Of a stretch of 64,000 bases of DNA, positions 19,283-28,164 are shown piece after piece; positions within the stretch are counted from its first letter, which is position 1; every line of letters starts with the position of its first letter. Location of the stretch: positions 1 through 64,000 of the forward strand of contig JAPLOA010000081.1 in the NCBI GenBank assembly GCA_026400835.1, written 5' to 3'. The DNA comes from Planctomycetales bacterium. GTDB taxonomy: Bacteria; Planctomycetota; Planctomycetia; Planctomycetales; Planctomycetaceae. The position numbers and the translations under genes were made by a program. Below the pieces are notes generated by a model. It was not told the origin of the DNA. It searched no databases and was given only the letters and a program-made list of their open reading frames with translations.

Positions 19283-19349
19283 AGAACGAACTGGTGTGGC
19301 TGCGCTCGCATGCACTCACTTGTCACACCCTGCTTTTGGACTGTCATTC

Positions 19350-21179
19350 ATGTCACTGACTCCTGAACTGGAACATCTTACCATCCTCGCCGAGATCGAT
19401 GATCTTGTGCTGCGAGTGCGTCGATGGCTGGACCATTCGCCTGCCTGGGATCCGGCTCACAAAGCGCGTTCGGTCGTGCGGAAGATTGTCGAGCGAGTTT
19501 CCACGTTGCGGATTCGACTCGAATCGCCCATCGTCGTGGCGACGTTTGGAGGAACAGGCACTGGCAAGAGTACGCTCGTAAACGCGCTGGTCGGACAGGA
19601 AGTTTCGCAATCGGGCCGACAGAGACCGACCACTACGATGCCAATCCTGCTTGTGCATCCCGATTTCGAAACCAATGCACTGGGACTTGATCTGAGTCAG
19701 TTTCAAGTCAAGAAGATTGATACCCCGATGCTGCGGGATCTGGTGATTATCGATTGCCCGGACCCGGATACCAGCGAAGGAGCAGACTCCGGCAGCAATC
19801 TGGCCCGGCTTCGCGCGATCCTGCCGCATTGTGATGTCCTGCTCTATGTTTCGACTCAGCAAAAATACCGAAGTGCTCGCATTTCTGAAGAGCTGGCCGA
19901 TGCGGCGGCCGGTTGTCGGCTGGTCTTTGTGCAGACTCATGCCGATCAGGATTCCGATATTCGCGATGACTGGAAACAAAATCTGGCACCAGCGTATCAG
20001 GTTCCCGACATGTTCTTTGTGGATTCACGACGAGCAATGCGTGAGCAGGCTCAGGGGCAAAGATCTTCCGGAGACTTCGGCCGCCTGATTGATCTGCTGA
20101 CAAACCAACTGGGGGCGTCACGCCGAGTGGCGATTCGACGAGCCAACCTGATTGATCTGCTGGAAGAAGCTCTGACATTGTGTCGACTCGACTACGACAA
20201 ACGACTTAAAGATGTTCGTTCGCTGCAGGATATTCTGGAACAACAGCGAACAAAGTTGCGAGATTCGCTAACGACTCAACTGCGTGATGAGTTGTTGCTG
20301 AATCGAAATCTCTGGGAACGTCGCCTGCTGGCTGCTGTCACTGATATCTGGGGATTCAGTCCGTTCAGTTCAGTGCTTCGCTTCTATAACGGACTGGGAG
20401 CGTTTATCGCTTCGTTCAGTTTCTTTCGGGCACGCTCGTCGGCCCAGATGGCTTTGATCGGGGCCATGCAGGGAGCCAGGTGGGTGAAGTCGAAGGTGGA
20501 AGAGAACGACGCGGATTCCACGCTGGAGCGACTGGCTTCCTTCGGCATTGCTGATCAACATCTGCAGGAAGCGCGGATGGTGGTTTCGGGATATGTCCAC
20601 AGTGCGGGAATTCAGACGGAAGATTTCAGCGATCGGCGAGATCTCAGTCAGCTTCGCCGTCGAGCGGCTCAGGTTGAAGGACAGTTTCTGGGGGATGCTC
20701 GTCGAGCCATCGATCAACTGATTGACGAGCTGGCTGAACAGCACTGCACAAAGCTCATACAATATCGTTATGAAGGTCTGTTCCTGCTGTATGTCGCGTT
20801 CCTGATCGGGCGAGTCGGATACAACTTTTTCTGGAGTTCATTTCTTGCACCAATCCTTGGGGCAAGAAGTGAAGCGGAACCATTGCTCGCTGTCGATTTT
20901 TATATTCCGGCGGTGCTGTTTTTAGTGCTGTGGTCCGGCCTGCTGGTCATGATCTTCATCTGGAATCTTCGCCAGGGGCTTTCCGAGCGAATTCATCAGC
21001 TGGCCCAGTCCATGGTGGAGACTCGAATCTCCGAAGGACTGTTTCCGGCTTTGGAAGCAGCCTGCCACGAAATCGCGCAGGAGGACAGGTCTCTGACCGA
21101 ACTTCTGGAACAGACGTCCCGATTCCGTCGACATCTGGCGGAATCCACTGCGTTCCTCGGCAGTCAGCGCCGCACCTGA
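19350..21179 (+). CDS. Dynamin-like GTPase B with two C-terminal membrane segments
   Basis: 609 residues from ATG 19350; an alternative GTG at 19296 would add 18 residues without clear conservation. G1 is GGTGTGKST near residue 67, a switch I Thr cluster is RPTTTMP, and G3 is IDCPDPDTS near 134. G4 appears as QTHAD near 196, with Thr-His in place of the usual Asn-Lys. Middle helices (LEEALTLCRLDYDKRLKDV and onwards) look like a stalk. Two strongly hydrophobic stretches lie at about 475-500 and 515-540 (LLYVAFLIGRVGYNFFW, VLFLVLWSGLLVMIFIW). The last 60 residues are helical and soluble. The gene is related in layout to its upstream neighbour but distinct in sequence. Membrane remodelling is the usual role of this fold. 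Confidence 0.8.
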   Translation: MSLTPELEHLTILAEIDDLVLRVRRWLDHSPAWDPAHKARSVVRKIVERVSTLRIRLESPIVVATFGGTGTGKSTLVNALVGQEVSQSGRQRPTTTMPILLVHPDFETNALGLDLSQFQVKKIDTPMLRDLVIIDCPDPDTSEGADSGSNLARLRAILPHCDVLLYVSTQQKYRSARISEELADAAAGCRLVFVQTHADQDSDIRDDWKQNLAPAYQVPDMFFVDSRRAMREQAQGQRSSGDFGRLIDLLTNQLGASRRVAIRRANLIDLLEEALTLCRLDYDKRLKDVRSLQDILEQQRTKLRDSLTTQLRDELLLNRNLWERRLLAAVTDIWGFSPFSSVLRFYNGLGAFIASFSFFRARSSAQMALIGAMQGARWVKSKVEENDADSTLERLASFGIADQHLQEARMVVSGYVHSAGIQTEDFSDRRDLSQLRRRAAQVEGQFLGDARRAIDQLIDELAEQHCTKLIQYRYEGLFLLYVAFLIGRVGYNFFWSSFLAPILGARSEAEPLLAVDFYIPAVLFLVLWSGLLVMIFIWNLRQGLSERIHQLAQSMVETRISEGLFPALEAACHEIAQEDRSLTELLEQTSRFRRHLAESTAFLGSQRRT

Positions 21180-21318
21180 TGCGAATTCCGGATGTGCCGA
21201 ATCTGATGGATTGAAGAGCGCTGCCGGATTTACCGAAAACAGACCCTGGGGGATCCAATAGTCGGACCGCGCCTTGCGCCGTCGTTGACTTGCAACTGAG
21301 GATGAAGGGGCTGTCCCG

Positions 21319-23436
21319 ATGAGGCGTATTAATGAGCAGTTGGCACTCGCGCAGATTCTGCCGCTGCTTGCTGTAATCAGCATTGTCTCCGGAAGTGCCG
21401 GGCTTGGTGAAGAACCGTTCTCAAACGAACTCGGCGCCAAGTCACCCAAAGACGAACCGCAGATCATCCTTCTTGAGAGCCCCGGTAAGGTTCCGATCCG
21501 CCCCGCGTCCGGAGCGGTTCTCGAGAGCAATGATCCGTTAGTGAAGCTGGTTTATGAGACTCGTGAGATAACCCGCCAGCGACTATTAAACACCACTGAC
21601 CATACACCATGGCAGATGATGCATGGATTGCTGGGATTGCGGCGGGACTTCCTGATCAACCATAACGGGCAGACGATCAACGGGCTGGAATGGATGCAGA
21701 CTGGTCCGATGTTCAAAAACGAACCGTGGTTTCAGAAAACCACCCACGGTGGTCGTGCTCATCCATTCAATCATCCTTACTGGTTTGAAGGGCACATCAA
21801 TCAGTCGCTCGCGATTCTGGCCATGTGCAATCTGCCACTTGAAACACAGTTCGGCACTCCACAGGGGCCGATCACGATGCGGGACATGCTGAAGAATGCT
21901 CAGATGACCGCCAATGCCAAAGAGGAAGTCACCTGGACTCTGTGGGCTCTGGCCACTTATCTTCCATCCGATGCCGAATGGATCAATGAGAAGGGTGAAC
22001 GCTGGAGTATCGAAAGACTTGTTCTCCTCGAGACAGGCAAACAAGTTGGCGGTCCAACATCACCCTGCGGAGGAACTCACGGGCTCTTCGCGTTGGCTCG
22101 TGCTCGCAATGTCTATATGAAAACCGGTAAGCCACTGCGCGGAGTCTGGGCTCAGGCGGACCAGAAAATCCAGAAGTATATTCGAACCATTCAGTCTCAG
22201 TTGAATAAGGATGGTTCCCTGTCATCGAACTTCTTTCGTGGGCGAGACTACAAGCAGGATTTCGACAAGCGTATGGCCAGCATGGGCCACTTGCTGGAAT
22301 TCCTGATGGTCGCTCTGCCTCAGGAACGCCTGAAAGAACCGTGGGTTCGTAAAGCGATTGAAGCAACAGCCAATGATCTCAAGAATAACCGCAAAGCTTA
22401 CGTCAGTTGCTCGCCGTTGTATCACGCGACGGACGCGTTGACGATTTACCTGGAGCGAGTTCTCCCACAGCAGCAGGCCGTCGCACAGCAGCCTCAGAAC
22501 ACCAAAGCGATTTCGAATTCACAGCTTTTGCCATCGGGAACTGTGACGACCACAACACCGCCAGCGACAACTCCCGAAGTTGCTCCTGCTGCTTCAACTC
22601 CGGCGAAGTCTGGCACGCCAGTTGTTTCAACGCCTCCAGCAGTGCCGGGCGCAGCGGTGAACCCGGGCACGCCTTCAGTCATGCCACAAACCGGTACACC
22701 TGCGGGAACAACACCAGCCGTAGCGCCGTCCGCGAACCCTGTAACACCAGCACCGACTGTTCCATCGCAGACAACGCCAGCACAATTGCCGGCTGCTGGA
22801 CCAACACCTCCGGTGCCTGACGCAACGCCGGTAACACCTGCAGCTCCTTCGACAACGCTGCCAGCAGTGACACCGATGCCAATTCCTGAGAATCCTCTGA
22901 AGCAGATTCCTTTGCCGGATCCGGCGGATGAGCTTCCGGCAGAAACAACTCCAGCGGCCGCTCCAGCACTCGTGCCCACCCCGACACCAATGACTGCAGC
23001 AGAGCCATCACTTCAGCCGTTGCCCGCAGAGACTGTAGTGGCAGTCGTGCCATCGGAGGTGGTTGCTTCTGAGGTTCGGTCAATGCCGTCACCGACAGTT
23101 GTGATTGCAGCATCAGTTGGTTCAACAGCCACGGTTTCTGCCGAAGAAGTCCCACTGATCGCTGGCCCGGCAGAAGCAACGTCTGTGGTGATGCCACCGA
23201 TGCCTTTAATCGTAGCGGCACCTGGCAGCGACTCGAACACGCCCTCAGTGAAGGTGTCAATCGCTGTTGTGACTCCGGGAACAAACGCGGAAACAAAAAC
23301 GGCCGCGTTGCCTGACCCAACACCGACACCCGCGCCGGGAGATAAGAAGCCGGCACAGAAACGCTCTGTCGAATGGAAAGCAACTCCGATTGAACGACGA
23401 AAAACGATCGTCGTCGAAAGCCCGCCGAGCGTCTGA
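21319..23436 (+). CDS. Secreted protein with helical domain and long Pro/Thr/Ala-rich tail
   Basis: 705 residues with a signal-like N-terminus (LLAVISIVSGSAG). Residues about 70-380 form an ordered, probably all-alpha domain with conserved-looking blocks TDHTPWQMMHGLLGLRRDF, HPYWFEGHINQSLAIL, GPTSPCGGTHGLFALARA and YVSCSPLYHATDALTIYLER. The pattern is reminiscent of alpha/alpha-toroid proteins, but I do not recognise a named family. From about residue 400 to the end it is almost only Pro, Thr, Ala, Val and Ser in short repeats (TPPATTPEVAPAAST), as in extended cell-surface linkers. The last 30 residues are basic. It stands alone between the GTPase cassette and an aminotransferase. Confidence 0.75.
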   Translation: MRRINEQLALAQILPLLAVISIVSGSAGLGEEPFSNELGAKSPKDEPQIILLESPGKVPIRPASGAVLESNDPLVKLVYETREITRQRLLNTTDHTPWQMMHGLLGLRRDFLINHNGQTINGLEWMQTGPMFKNEPWFQKTTHGGRAHPFNHPYWFEGHINQSLAILAMCNLPLETQFGTPQGPITMRDMLKNAQMTANAKEEVTWTLWALATYLPSDAEWINEKGERWSIERLVLLETGKQVGGPTSPCGGTHGLFALARARNVYMKTGKPLRGVWAQADQKIQKYIRTIQSQLNKDGSLSSNFFRGRDYKQDFDKRMASMGHLLEFLMVALPQERLKEPWVRKAIEATANDLKNNRKAYVSCSPLYHATDALTIYLERVLPQQQAVAQQPQNTKAISNSQLLPSGTVTTTTPPATTPEVAPAASTPAKSGTPVVSTPPAVPGAAVNPGTPSVMPQTGTPAGTTPAVAPSANPVTPAPTVPSQTTPAQLPAAGPTPPVPDATPVTPAAPSTTLPAVTPMPIPENPLKQIPLPDPADELPAETTPAAAPALVPTPTPMTAAEPSLQPLPAETVVAVVPSEVVASEVRSMPSPTVVIAASVGSTATVSAEEVPLIAGPAEATSVVMPPMPLIVAAPGSDSNTPSVKVSIAVVTPGTNAETKTAALPDPTPTPAPGDKKPAQKRSVEWKATPIERRKTIVVESPPSV

Positions 23437-23849
23437 AGTCGGTGCTTCGCCAAGTCTCTATGCTGCCGCAGATGGGGATTCCTGCCCGTCGCAAGTTTGT
23501 CGAACAGCAAGTCCAGCCTGCGTTCTGACACCTTACCAGGCACTGATGGATTCTCGAGCCGCTGGCCGGGAGTTCCATCGCTGACGCTTCGAGTTGCGTG
23601 ATACTTCGATCCTGGTGCACTCGGCATTCAATGCCTTGCCAACGCCAATAATGCCAATGCCTGACTGTCCGATTTGCCATCCTGCCGTCAATAGTGGCCA
23701 ATCCGAATGGGGCTCGTTGAAGTTGGAGCCCCTTGAAGATCGCACAGAGTCTGCACATTCACTATCATCCCGTCGGCGTCGGTTTGACGCGTCCAACGTA
23801 GCTTATTTCACCACCACTTTCCTGACACGGGCTTTGGGGACTCACTATC
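23437..23849. other. Spacer with one dispersed repeat
   Basis: 413 bases without a supported gene. It holds the copy of the small dispersed repeat at 23472-23491. The remaining frames show no family resemblance. Confidence 0.5.
23472..23491 (+). repeat. Intergenic repeat, second copy
   Basis: ATGGGGATTCCTGCCCGTCG, one base different from 14491-14510. It is located 36 bases after a stop codon. Confidence 0.5.
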
Positions 23850-25109
23850 ATGAAGGCTCAGTTGAGCGATTTTGCCAGATCATTAAATGTTGAAACCGCC
23901 TTCACAGTACTGGCAGTCGCCAAGAAGTTGAAAGCCGCCGGCAAGGATGTTGTCGAGCTGGAAATTGGCGATAGCCCGTTCAACAGCACCGCGTCAGCGA
24001 TCCAGTCCGGGCTTCAGGCGATTAATGACAATCAGTCGCATTACTGCCCGTCTCCTGGACTCCCCGAGTTCCGTGACGCGGCCGCTCGATTTCTGAAGCG
24101 GGAGTTCTCCATTCCAGTCGCGGCCGAAAATATTGCCGTCGGCCCCGGTGCGAAAGTCTTCGAGCAGTTCTTCTGCGAAGCCTTCCTGAATCCCGGCGAT
24201 GGATGTCTCGTCTTCAGCCCTCACTTCCCAACGTACATCCCCAATATTCAGCGCCGTGGTGCGCGAGCTGTCCTGAAACCACTACGACAGGAAACAGAAT
24301 TCCGTCCGCAGGTTTCGGACATCGAAGACTTCCTGAATACAGATCCGGCTCCACGTGGCATCTTTTTGAACTCACCGCACAATCCGACCGGAGGTATCAC
24401 GACGGAACAGGATCTGCGCGATATCGCAGATCTGGTGCGAGGTCGCAACGTTGCAGTGTTCAGCGATGAGCCTTACTGCCACATGATCTGGAAGGGGCAG
24501 CATCATTCCTTGCTGGCTCAGCCGGGAATGCTGGACCAGTGCGTCGCCGCTTACACGTTCAGCAAGTCGTACTCTATGAGCGGCTGGCGTCTCGGCTTCT
24601 GTGCTGCGTCACGCGAGATCATTGATGCAATCGGCAAGATGATCAATACGACTCTGTCCTGCACACCACCAATCGTTCAGCTCGCAGGTCGCGCAGCACT
24701 TGATCAGGACTCCAAAGAGCGTGATGAGACCATGCTGAAGTTTCGTGAGAAAGTTGTGTTGCTCACAAACGGCCTGAACAGGATCGAAGGCTTCTCATCG
24801 CTCGATCCAACCGCCACGTTTTATGTGTTTCCAGGCGTCAAACCGGTCTGCAATCGCCTGGGCATCACCTCCCACGGACTCGCTCTGTACTTCCTGGAAG
24901 CGGCTGACGACAAGTTTGGCGTCGCCTGTCTGGGCGGCGAGTGCTTCGGTGAAGCGGGTGGTGGGTTCCTGAGATTCAGTTGTGCAGAGCCGAACGATCG
25001 TCTGGAACAGGCTCTGGCCTTTATCCCGGTCGCGTTGTCTCGCACAGATCGCATTAATGCATGGCTGCAGGCTCATCCGGAATTCCGCCTGAAGCAGCAT
25101 TACACATAG
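23850..25109 (+). CDS. PLP-dependent class I/II aminotransferase
   Basis: 419 residues, fold type I, aspartate-aminotransferase-like. Transfers an amino group between an amino acid and a 2-oxo acid in the cytosol. Visible marks are the substrate loop ELEIGDSPF near residue 35, SPHNPTGG near 172 (Asn contacting PLP), FSDEPYCHMIW near 205 (Asp binding the pyridine nitrogen), and the Schiff-base lysine in TFSKSYSMSGWRLGF near 237 with the phosphate-binding Arg just after. C-terminal FLRFSCAEP carries the substrate-carboxylate Arg. All catalytic residues are present. The substrate cannot be told. A 15-base triple repeat begins at the last base of the stop codon, and the frame stays open after TAG for about 77 codons. 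Confidence 0.9.
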   Translation: MKAQLSDFARSLNVETAFTVLAVAKKLKAAGKDVVELEIGDSPFNSTASAIQSGLQAINDNQSHYCPSPGLPEFRDAAARFLKREFSIPVAAENIAVGPGAKVFEQFFCEAFLNPGDGCLVFSPHFPTYIPNIQRRGARAVLKPLRQETEFRPQVSDIEDFLNTDPAPRGIFLNSPHNPTGGITTEQDLRDIADLVRGRNVAVFSDEPYCHMIWKGQHHSLLAQPGMLDQCVAAYTFSKSYSMSGWRLGFCAASREIIDAIGKMINTTLSCTPPIVQLAGRAALDQDSKERDETMLKFREKVVLLTNGLNRIEGFSSLDPTATFYVFPGVKPVCNRLGITSHGLALYFLEAADDKFGVACLGGECFGEAGGGFLRFSCAEPNDRLEQALAFIPVALSRTDRINAWLQAHPEFRLKQHYT

Positions 25110-25153
25110 GCGGTAAAGTTGGCGGCGGTAAAGTTGGCGGCGGTAAAGCTCGC
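25109..25153 (+). repeat. 15-base tandem repeat, three copies
   Basis: GGCGGTAAAGTTGGC occurs twice exactly and a third time as GGCGGTAAAGCTCGC. The first copy shares its first base with the TAG stop of the aminotransferase. In the aminotransferase frame the repeat would encode AVKLA three times. Confidence 0.8.
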
Positions 25154-25537
25154 GAAGCTTTGCCAGCGACTATTTAGAGCGCTCCCTCTCGGGCGATTCC
25201 CCCCAACCATGAATCTTGCGATTCAGGGCCGGTCGTTTCCCCAGGGAAGGAGCGACTCAGCCATAAAGGCTGAAACGAAATCTTCACAAGGTGGAATCAC
25301 TCCGGAGGTTTCGTCAACGTTGAAGATGCTGAGTCGTTAGATTTCCAACTGCATTTCGACTCCATTTATTGACAGTAAATTGAAAACAAATCATTGAGCT
25401 GTTGAGGATATGGTTTGAGCGGTGAGTAGTTTCCATAGGGAACAATCTGCAGAATCGTTGATGATCAGAAACAGACCAGAGTCCCCGTATGTAAGTGCGG
25501 AAGAACCCACATTCTGAGTGGCAGATTCGAGCAGTGT
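25110..25537. other. Spacer between aminotransferase and pdxA
   Basis: 428 bases. It holds the triple repeat (25109-25153) and a nested hairpin region (25253-25336). A 77-codon frame continues from the aminotransferase stop to 25340 but has no start of its own with a ribosome site. Confidence 0.5.
25253..25336. other. Nested inverted repeats, possible structured RNA
   Basis: Outer arms CGACTCAG (25253-25260) and CTGAGTCG (25329-25336) enclose inner arms ATCTTCA (25280-25286) and TGAAGAT (25321-25327). On the left there is also a local hairpin TCAGCC-ATAAA-GGCTGA. The arrangement could fold as one branched RNA upstream of pdxA. No known riboswitch was recognised. Confidence 0.4.
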
Positions 25538-26656
25538 ATGTCCGTTCGACAGAGTGTTATTGCTATCACAGCGGGTGACGTCGCCGGGATTGGCCCCGAA
25601 GTCGTCATCCGCGCAATCTCTCATAACTCAATCGGGGACAATGGCCGCTCCGTTCTGATTGGTCATCCGCAGATCTTTCGTCGTGCCGCAGAGATGTTCG
25701 GCATTGATCTCCAGTTCTCTGAGCTGGATCAAAAGCACAAAACGGTGGCTGATTTTCACGAGGCTCTGCGTCACGCTCACGATAGAGGCTTCGTTCCCTG
25801 CTGGAACCCAGCCGAAGATGCTGTCCTGCAGGCTCCTTCGCGCACAGTGAGTGCTCTGGCTGGCGATGCCGCTTTTCAGTATCTGACTTCTGCAATTCGC
25901 CTGGTACAGACGGGTTTCGCTGATGCGATCGTGACAGCTCCCTTGAACAAAGAGGCGCTGCATCTGGCCGGGCACCACTATCCGGGCCACACGGAGATAC
26001 TTGCCGAGAAATGCGGTGTTTCTGATTTCGCGATGATGCTGCATTTGCCTGAAGCGGCATTGGCGCCGTGGCGTTCGATGCTTCGCGGCTCCGGTGGTGC
26101 AGCGGAAGATCATCAACACGTGGGCTGTGGCATCAGTATCGCACATGTCACGCTGCACACGTCAGTAGCCAGTGTTCCGGGCTTGCTGAGTCTGGAAGGC
26201 GTGGCGGAAAAAATTGGCCTGATGTCCGGCTTTCTCCGCCAGATTCGTTGTCAACGGGAAGCCATTGCTGTGTGTGCTCTGAACCCGCACGGGGGTGAGA
26301 ATGGACTGTTTGGCGATGAGGAGCAGCAAATCATCCGCCCGGCTGTTGAACGCTCGCGCAGAGATGTCCCCAACGTTACAGGACCGCTTCCCGTCGATAC
26401 CCTGATTCGCCGCGCGATGCTTGGGGAATTTGATGGCGTGGTCGCGATGTATCACGATCAGGGCCACATTCCCGTCAAATTGATCGGCTTTGATTCGGCG
26501 ATCAACATTACGCTGGGATTACCAATTGTGCGAACGAGTCCCACGCATGGCACCGCGTTTGATCGAGCCTGGAATCCGGCAACCCCTGCCGATTCCAGTG
26601 GGATGACAGAAGCAATCCGCATGGCGATCCTTTTGTCTGAGAAATCCGGCCCCTGA
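25538..26656 (+). CDS. pdxA: 4-hydroxythreonine-4-phosphate dehydrogenase PdxA
   Basis: Oxidises 4-phosphohydroxy-L-threonine with NAD in the DXP-dependent pyridoxal phosphate pathway; the product is joined to deoxyxylulose phosphate by PdxJ. It has 372 residues. The N-terminal ITAGDVAGIGPEV is the family start (usually GDPAGIGPE). IVTAPLNKEALHLAGHHYPGHTEIL near residue 130 carries the metal-binding His and the substrate-binding part, CALNPHGGENGLFGDEE near 245 a further motif, and VAMYHDQGHIPVKL near 305 the second metal His. GLPIVRTSPTHGTAFD near 328 is the end signature. Everything needed for catalysis is visible. A roughly 25-residue insertion near 173 (WRSMLRGSGGAAEDHQHV) is longer than usual. 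It is followed by tRNA-Ala. Confidence 0.95.
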   Translation: MSVRQSVIAITAGDVAGIGPEVVIRAISHNSIGDNGRSVLIGHPQIFRRAAEMFGIDLQFSELDQKHKTVADFHEALRHAHDRGFVPCWNPAEDAVLQAPSRTVSALAGDAAFQYLTSAIRLVQTGFADAIVTAPLNKEALHLAGHHYPGHTEILAEKCGVSDFAMMLHLPEAALAPWRSMLRGSGGAAEDHQHVGCGISIAHVTLHTSVASVPGLLSLEGVAEKIGLMSGFLRQIRCQREAIAVCALNPHGGENGLFGDEEQQIIRPAVERSRRDVPNVTGPLPVDTLIRRAMLGEFDGVVAMYHDQGHIPVKLIGFDSAINITLGLPIVRTSPTHGTAFDRAWNPATPADSSGMTEAIRMAILLSEKSGP

Positions 26657-26764
26657 CGCGACCACTATTTTTGGTGAAGCCAACGAAACAACTTGACACT
26701 CCCGAATATCGCTGATAGCGTTCTCCAGTCAATGCTCGGGTGAGCCTGAGCGTTGCGAATTCCC

Positions 26765-26840
<76 letters not shown>

Positions 26841-26860
26841 GTACTTAAACTGTTACTGAA

Positions 26861-26936
26861 TCGCGACTTGCGATACCTGACGACGTTCGTCAGTGCGGTG
26901 AAAACTCACTTTCAATCGTGGTAGTTACTACCACGA
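26861..26936. promoter_or_regulatory. Three hairpins upstream of the integrase gene
   Basis: In order: TCGC-GACTT-GCGA (26861-26873), CTGACGA-CGT-TCGTCAG (26877-26893), and TCGTGGTAGT-T-ACTACCACGA (26916-26936). The third ends 21 bases before the integrase ATG. The remnant copy at 34717-34791 has the same three hairpins, with changed but still paired bases in the first and third. They may be integrase arm sites, an operator or a leader RNA. Confidence 0.7.
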
Positions 26937-26957
26937 AATGATTCAGGAGTTCCGCAC

Positions 26958-28052
26958 ATGGCACGAAAAGCGAATGTTTTTCCGTCTTATCTGCTCCACA
27001 AGCCCACCGGACAAGCACGCGTCCGCATTGCAGGGCAGGACCACTATTTAGGCGAATATGGCTCAGAAGCCTCACGTATCGCCTACGGTCAACTGGTCGC
27101 CAAACTTGCTGGCGGCATCTCAATTGATCCGATTGCAAGATCCAAACGTGGTAGTACTACCACGTTTGGATCTGAGCAAGATCCTGGCCCCAGTGTCGGT
27201 GAACTCTGCATTGTCTTCCTCCGCCATGCTGAATCGCATTATCTCAAGAATGGTGAGCAGACCAGCGAAGTCCACATCGTCCGTTCGGTCATAAAGCCTC
27301 TCAATGAGCTTTACGGCATGCTCCCTGCGAAAGACTTCGGGCCACTGGCACTCAAGGCGGTCAGAGCGAAGATGGTGGAATCTGGCTGGTGTCGCGGAAC
27401 AATCAACGCGGGTATGAGCAGGATTCGGCGAATCTTCAAACATGCGACTGCAAACGAACTGATTGATTCTTCGGTTCTCGATCGGCTCAAGTGTGTTGCT
27501 CCACTCCTGGCAGGCAGGACGGAGGCTCACGACAACGCCCCGAGGACTGCAGTATCCGACAAAGATATCAAACGCGTCCGAAAGGAAGTGTCCACGATTG
27601 TGAAGGATCTGATTGATATCCAGCGGCTTGTGGGGGCGAGATCGGGCGAGCTTCTTAAACTCACCAGCGGCATCCTCAACCGTACCAGCGATGTTTGGGT
27701 GGCAGAACTGAGCGATCATAAGAACCGTCATCATGGCCAAAGCAGAACTCTCTATTTCGGTCCGCAGGCTCAATTGCTCCTGATGAAGTATCTGTCAGCC
27801 GATCCAGACAAGCCCCTATTCGACATCACTGGAGCGGCGTATAGGCGAGCGATCACAAGAGCATGCGATCGGCTGAAGATTGATCGGTGGGTTCCTCACC
27901 AGTTGCGACACACGAACGCAGATGCGGTGCGGGAAGAATTCGGCCTGGAACATACTCAAGCCGTCCTCGGGCATGCGAAAGCCAACATGAGTGAACACTA
28001 CGCGAAAGCCTCGGGGAAGAAAGCGGCGGAGGTCGCCAGGCGAATCGGCTAA
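26958..28052 (+). CDS. Tyrosine-type site-specific integrase
   Basis: Catalyses integration and excision of the element at the tRNA-Ala site. It has 364 residues from ATG 26958. The N-terminal 55 residues (KANVFPSYLLHKPTGQARVRI) resemble an arm-binding or AP2-like domain common in planctomycete integrases. A core-binding helical domain follows at about 75-180. The catalytic domain has the first Arg in LVGARSGELLKL near 233, HQLRHTNAD near 315 (His-x-x-Arg), a second His in VLGHAKANMSEHY near 338 and the nucleophile Tyr in the same block. All catalytic residues are present. A 36-base perfect palindrome (27138-27173) lies in frame in the linker after the N-terminal domain and codes for about KRGSTTTFGS. 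It is next to attL and reads into the element. Confidence 0.93.
   Translation: MARKANVFPSYLLHKPTGQARVRIAGQDHYLGEYGSEASRIAYGQLVAKLAGGISIDPIARSKRGSTTTFGSEQDPGPSVGELCIVFLRHAESHYLKNGEQTSEVHIVRSVIKPLNELYGMLPAKDFGPLALKAVRAKMVESGWCRGTINAGMSRIRRIFKHATANELIDSSVLDRLKCVAPLLAGRTEAHDNAPRTAVSDKDIKRVRKEVSTIVKDLIDIQRLVGARSGELLKLTSGILNRTSDVWVAELSDHKNRHHGQSRTLYFGPQAQLLLMKYLSADPDKPLFDITGAAYRRAITRACDRLKIDRWVPHQLRHTNADAVREEFGLEHTQAVLGHAKANMSEHYAKASGKKAAEVARRIG
27138..27173. repeat. 36-base perfect palindrome inside the integrase gene
   Basis: Two 18-base arms without a loop, centred on GGTAGTACTACC, the same core as the palindromes at 26916 and 34456. The length is a multiple of three and the insertion keeps the reading frame. 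The truncated second integrase copy loses similarity exactly at this point. Confidence 0.9.
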
Positions 28053-28069
28053 TCGGTTATACTGAGTTC

Positions 28070-28130
28070 AACGCGGGATAGGTTAGCTCCCGACAAGTGA
28101 GGCTCCTGAATCTCACTTCCCGCGTTTCCT
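28070..28130 (+). terminator. Structured terminator after the integrase
   Basis: Outer arms AACGCGGGA (28070-28078) and TCCCGCGTT (28118-28126) enclose a second hairpin AAGTGAG/CTCACTT (28095-28101 and 28112-28118). The T run is short (TTTCCTCTC), so termination may be partial. Confidence 0.55.
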
Positions 28131-28164
28131 CTCAATTCAGGCATCACCATTCAGGGGTGATAAT

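Noticed and set aside
22403-23627. Minus-strand Gly/Ala/Val- and Leu-rich frames
   Set aside because: They are antisense to the Pro/Thr/Ala-rich tail of the gene at 21319; composition is explained by that repeat.
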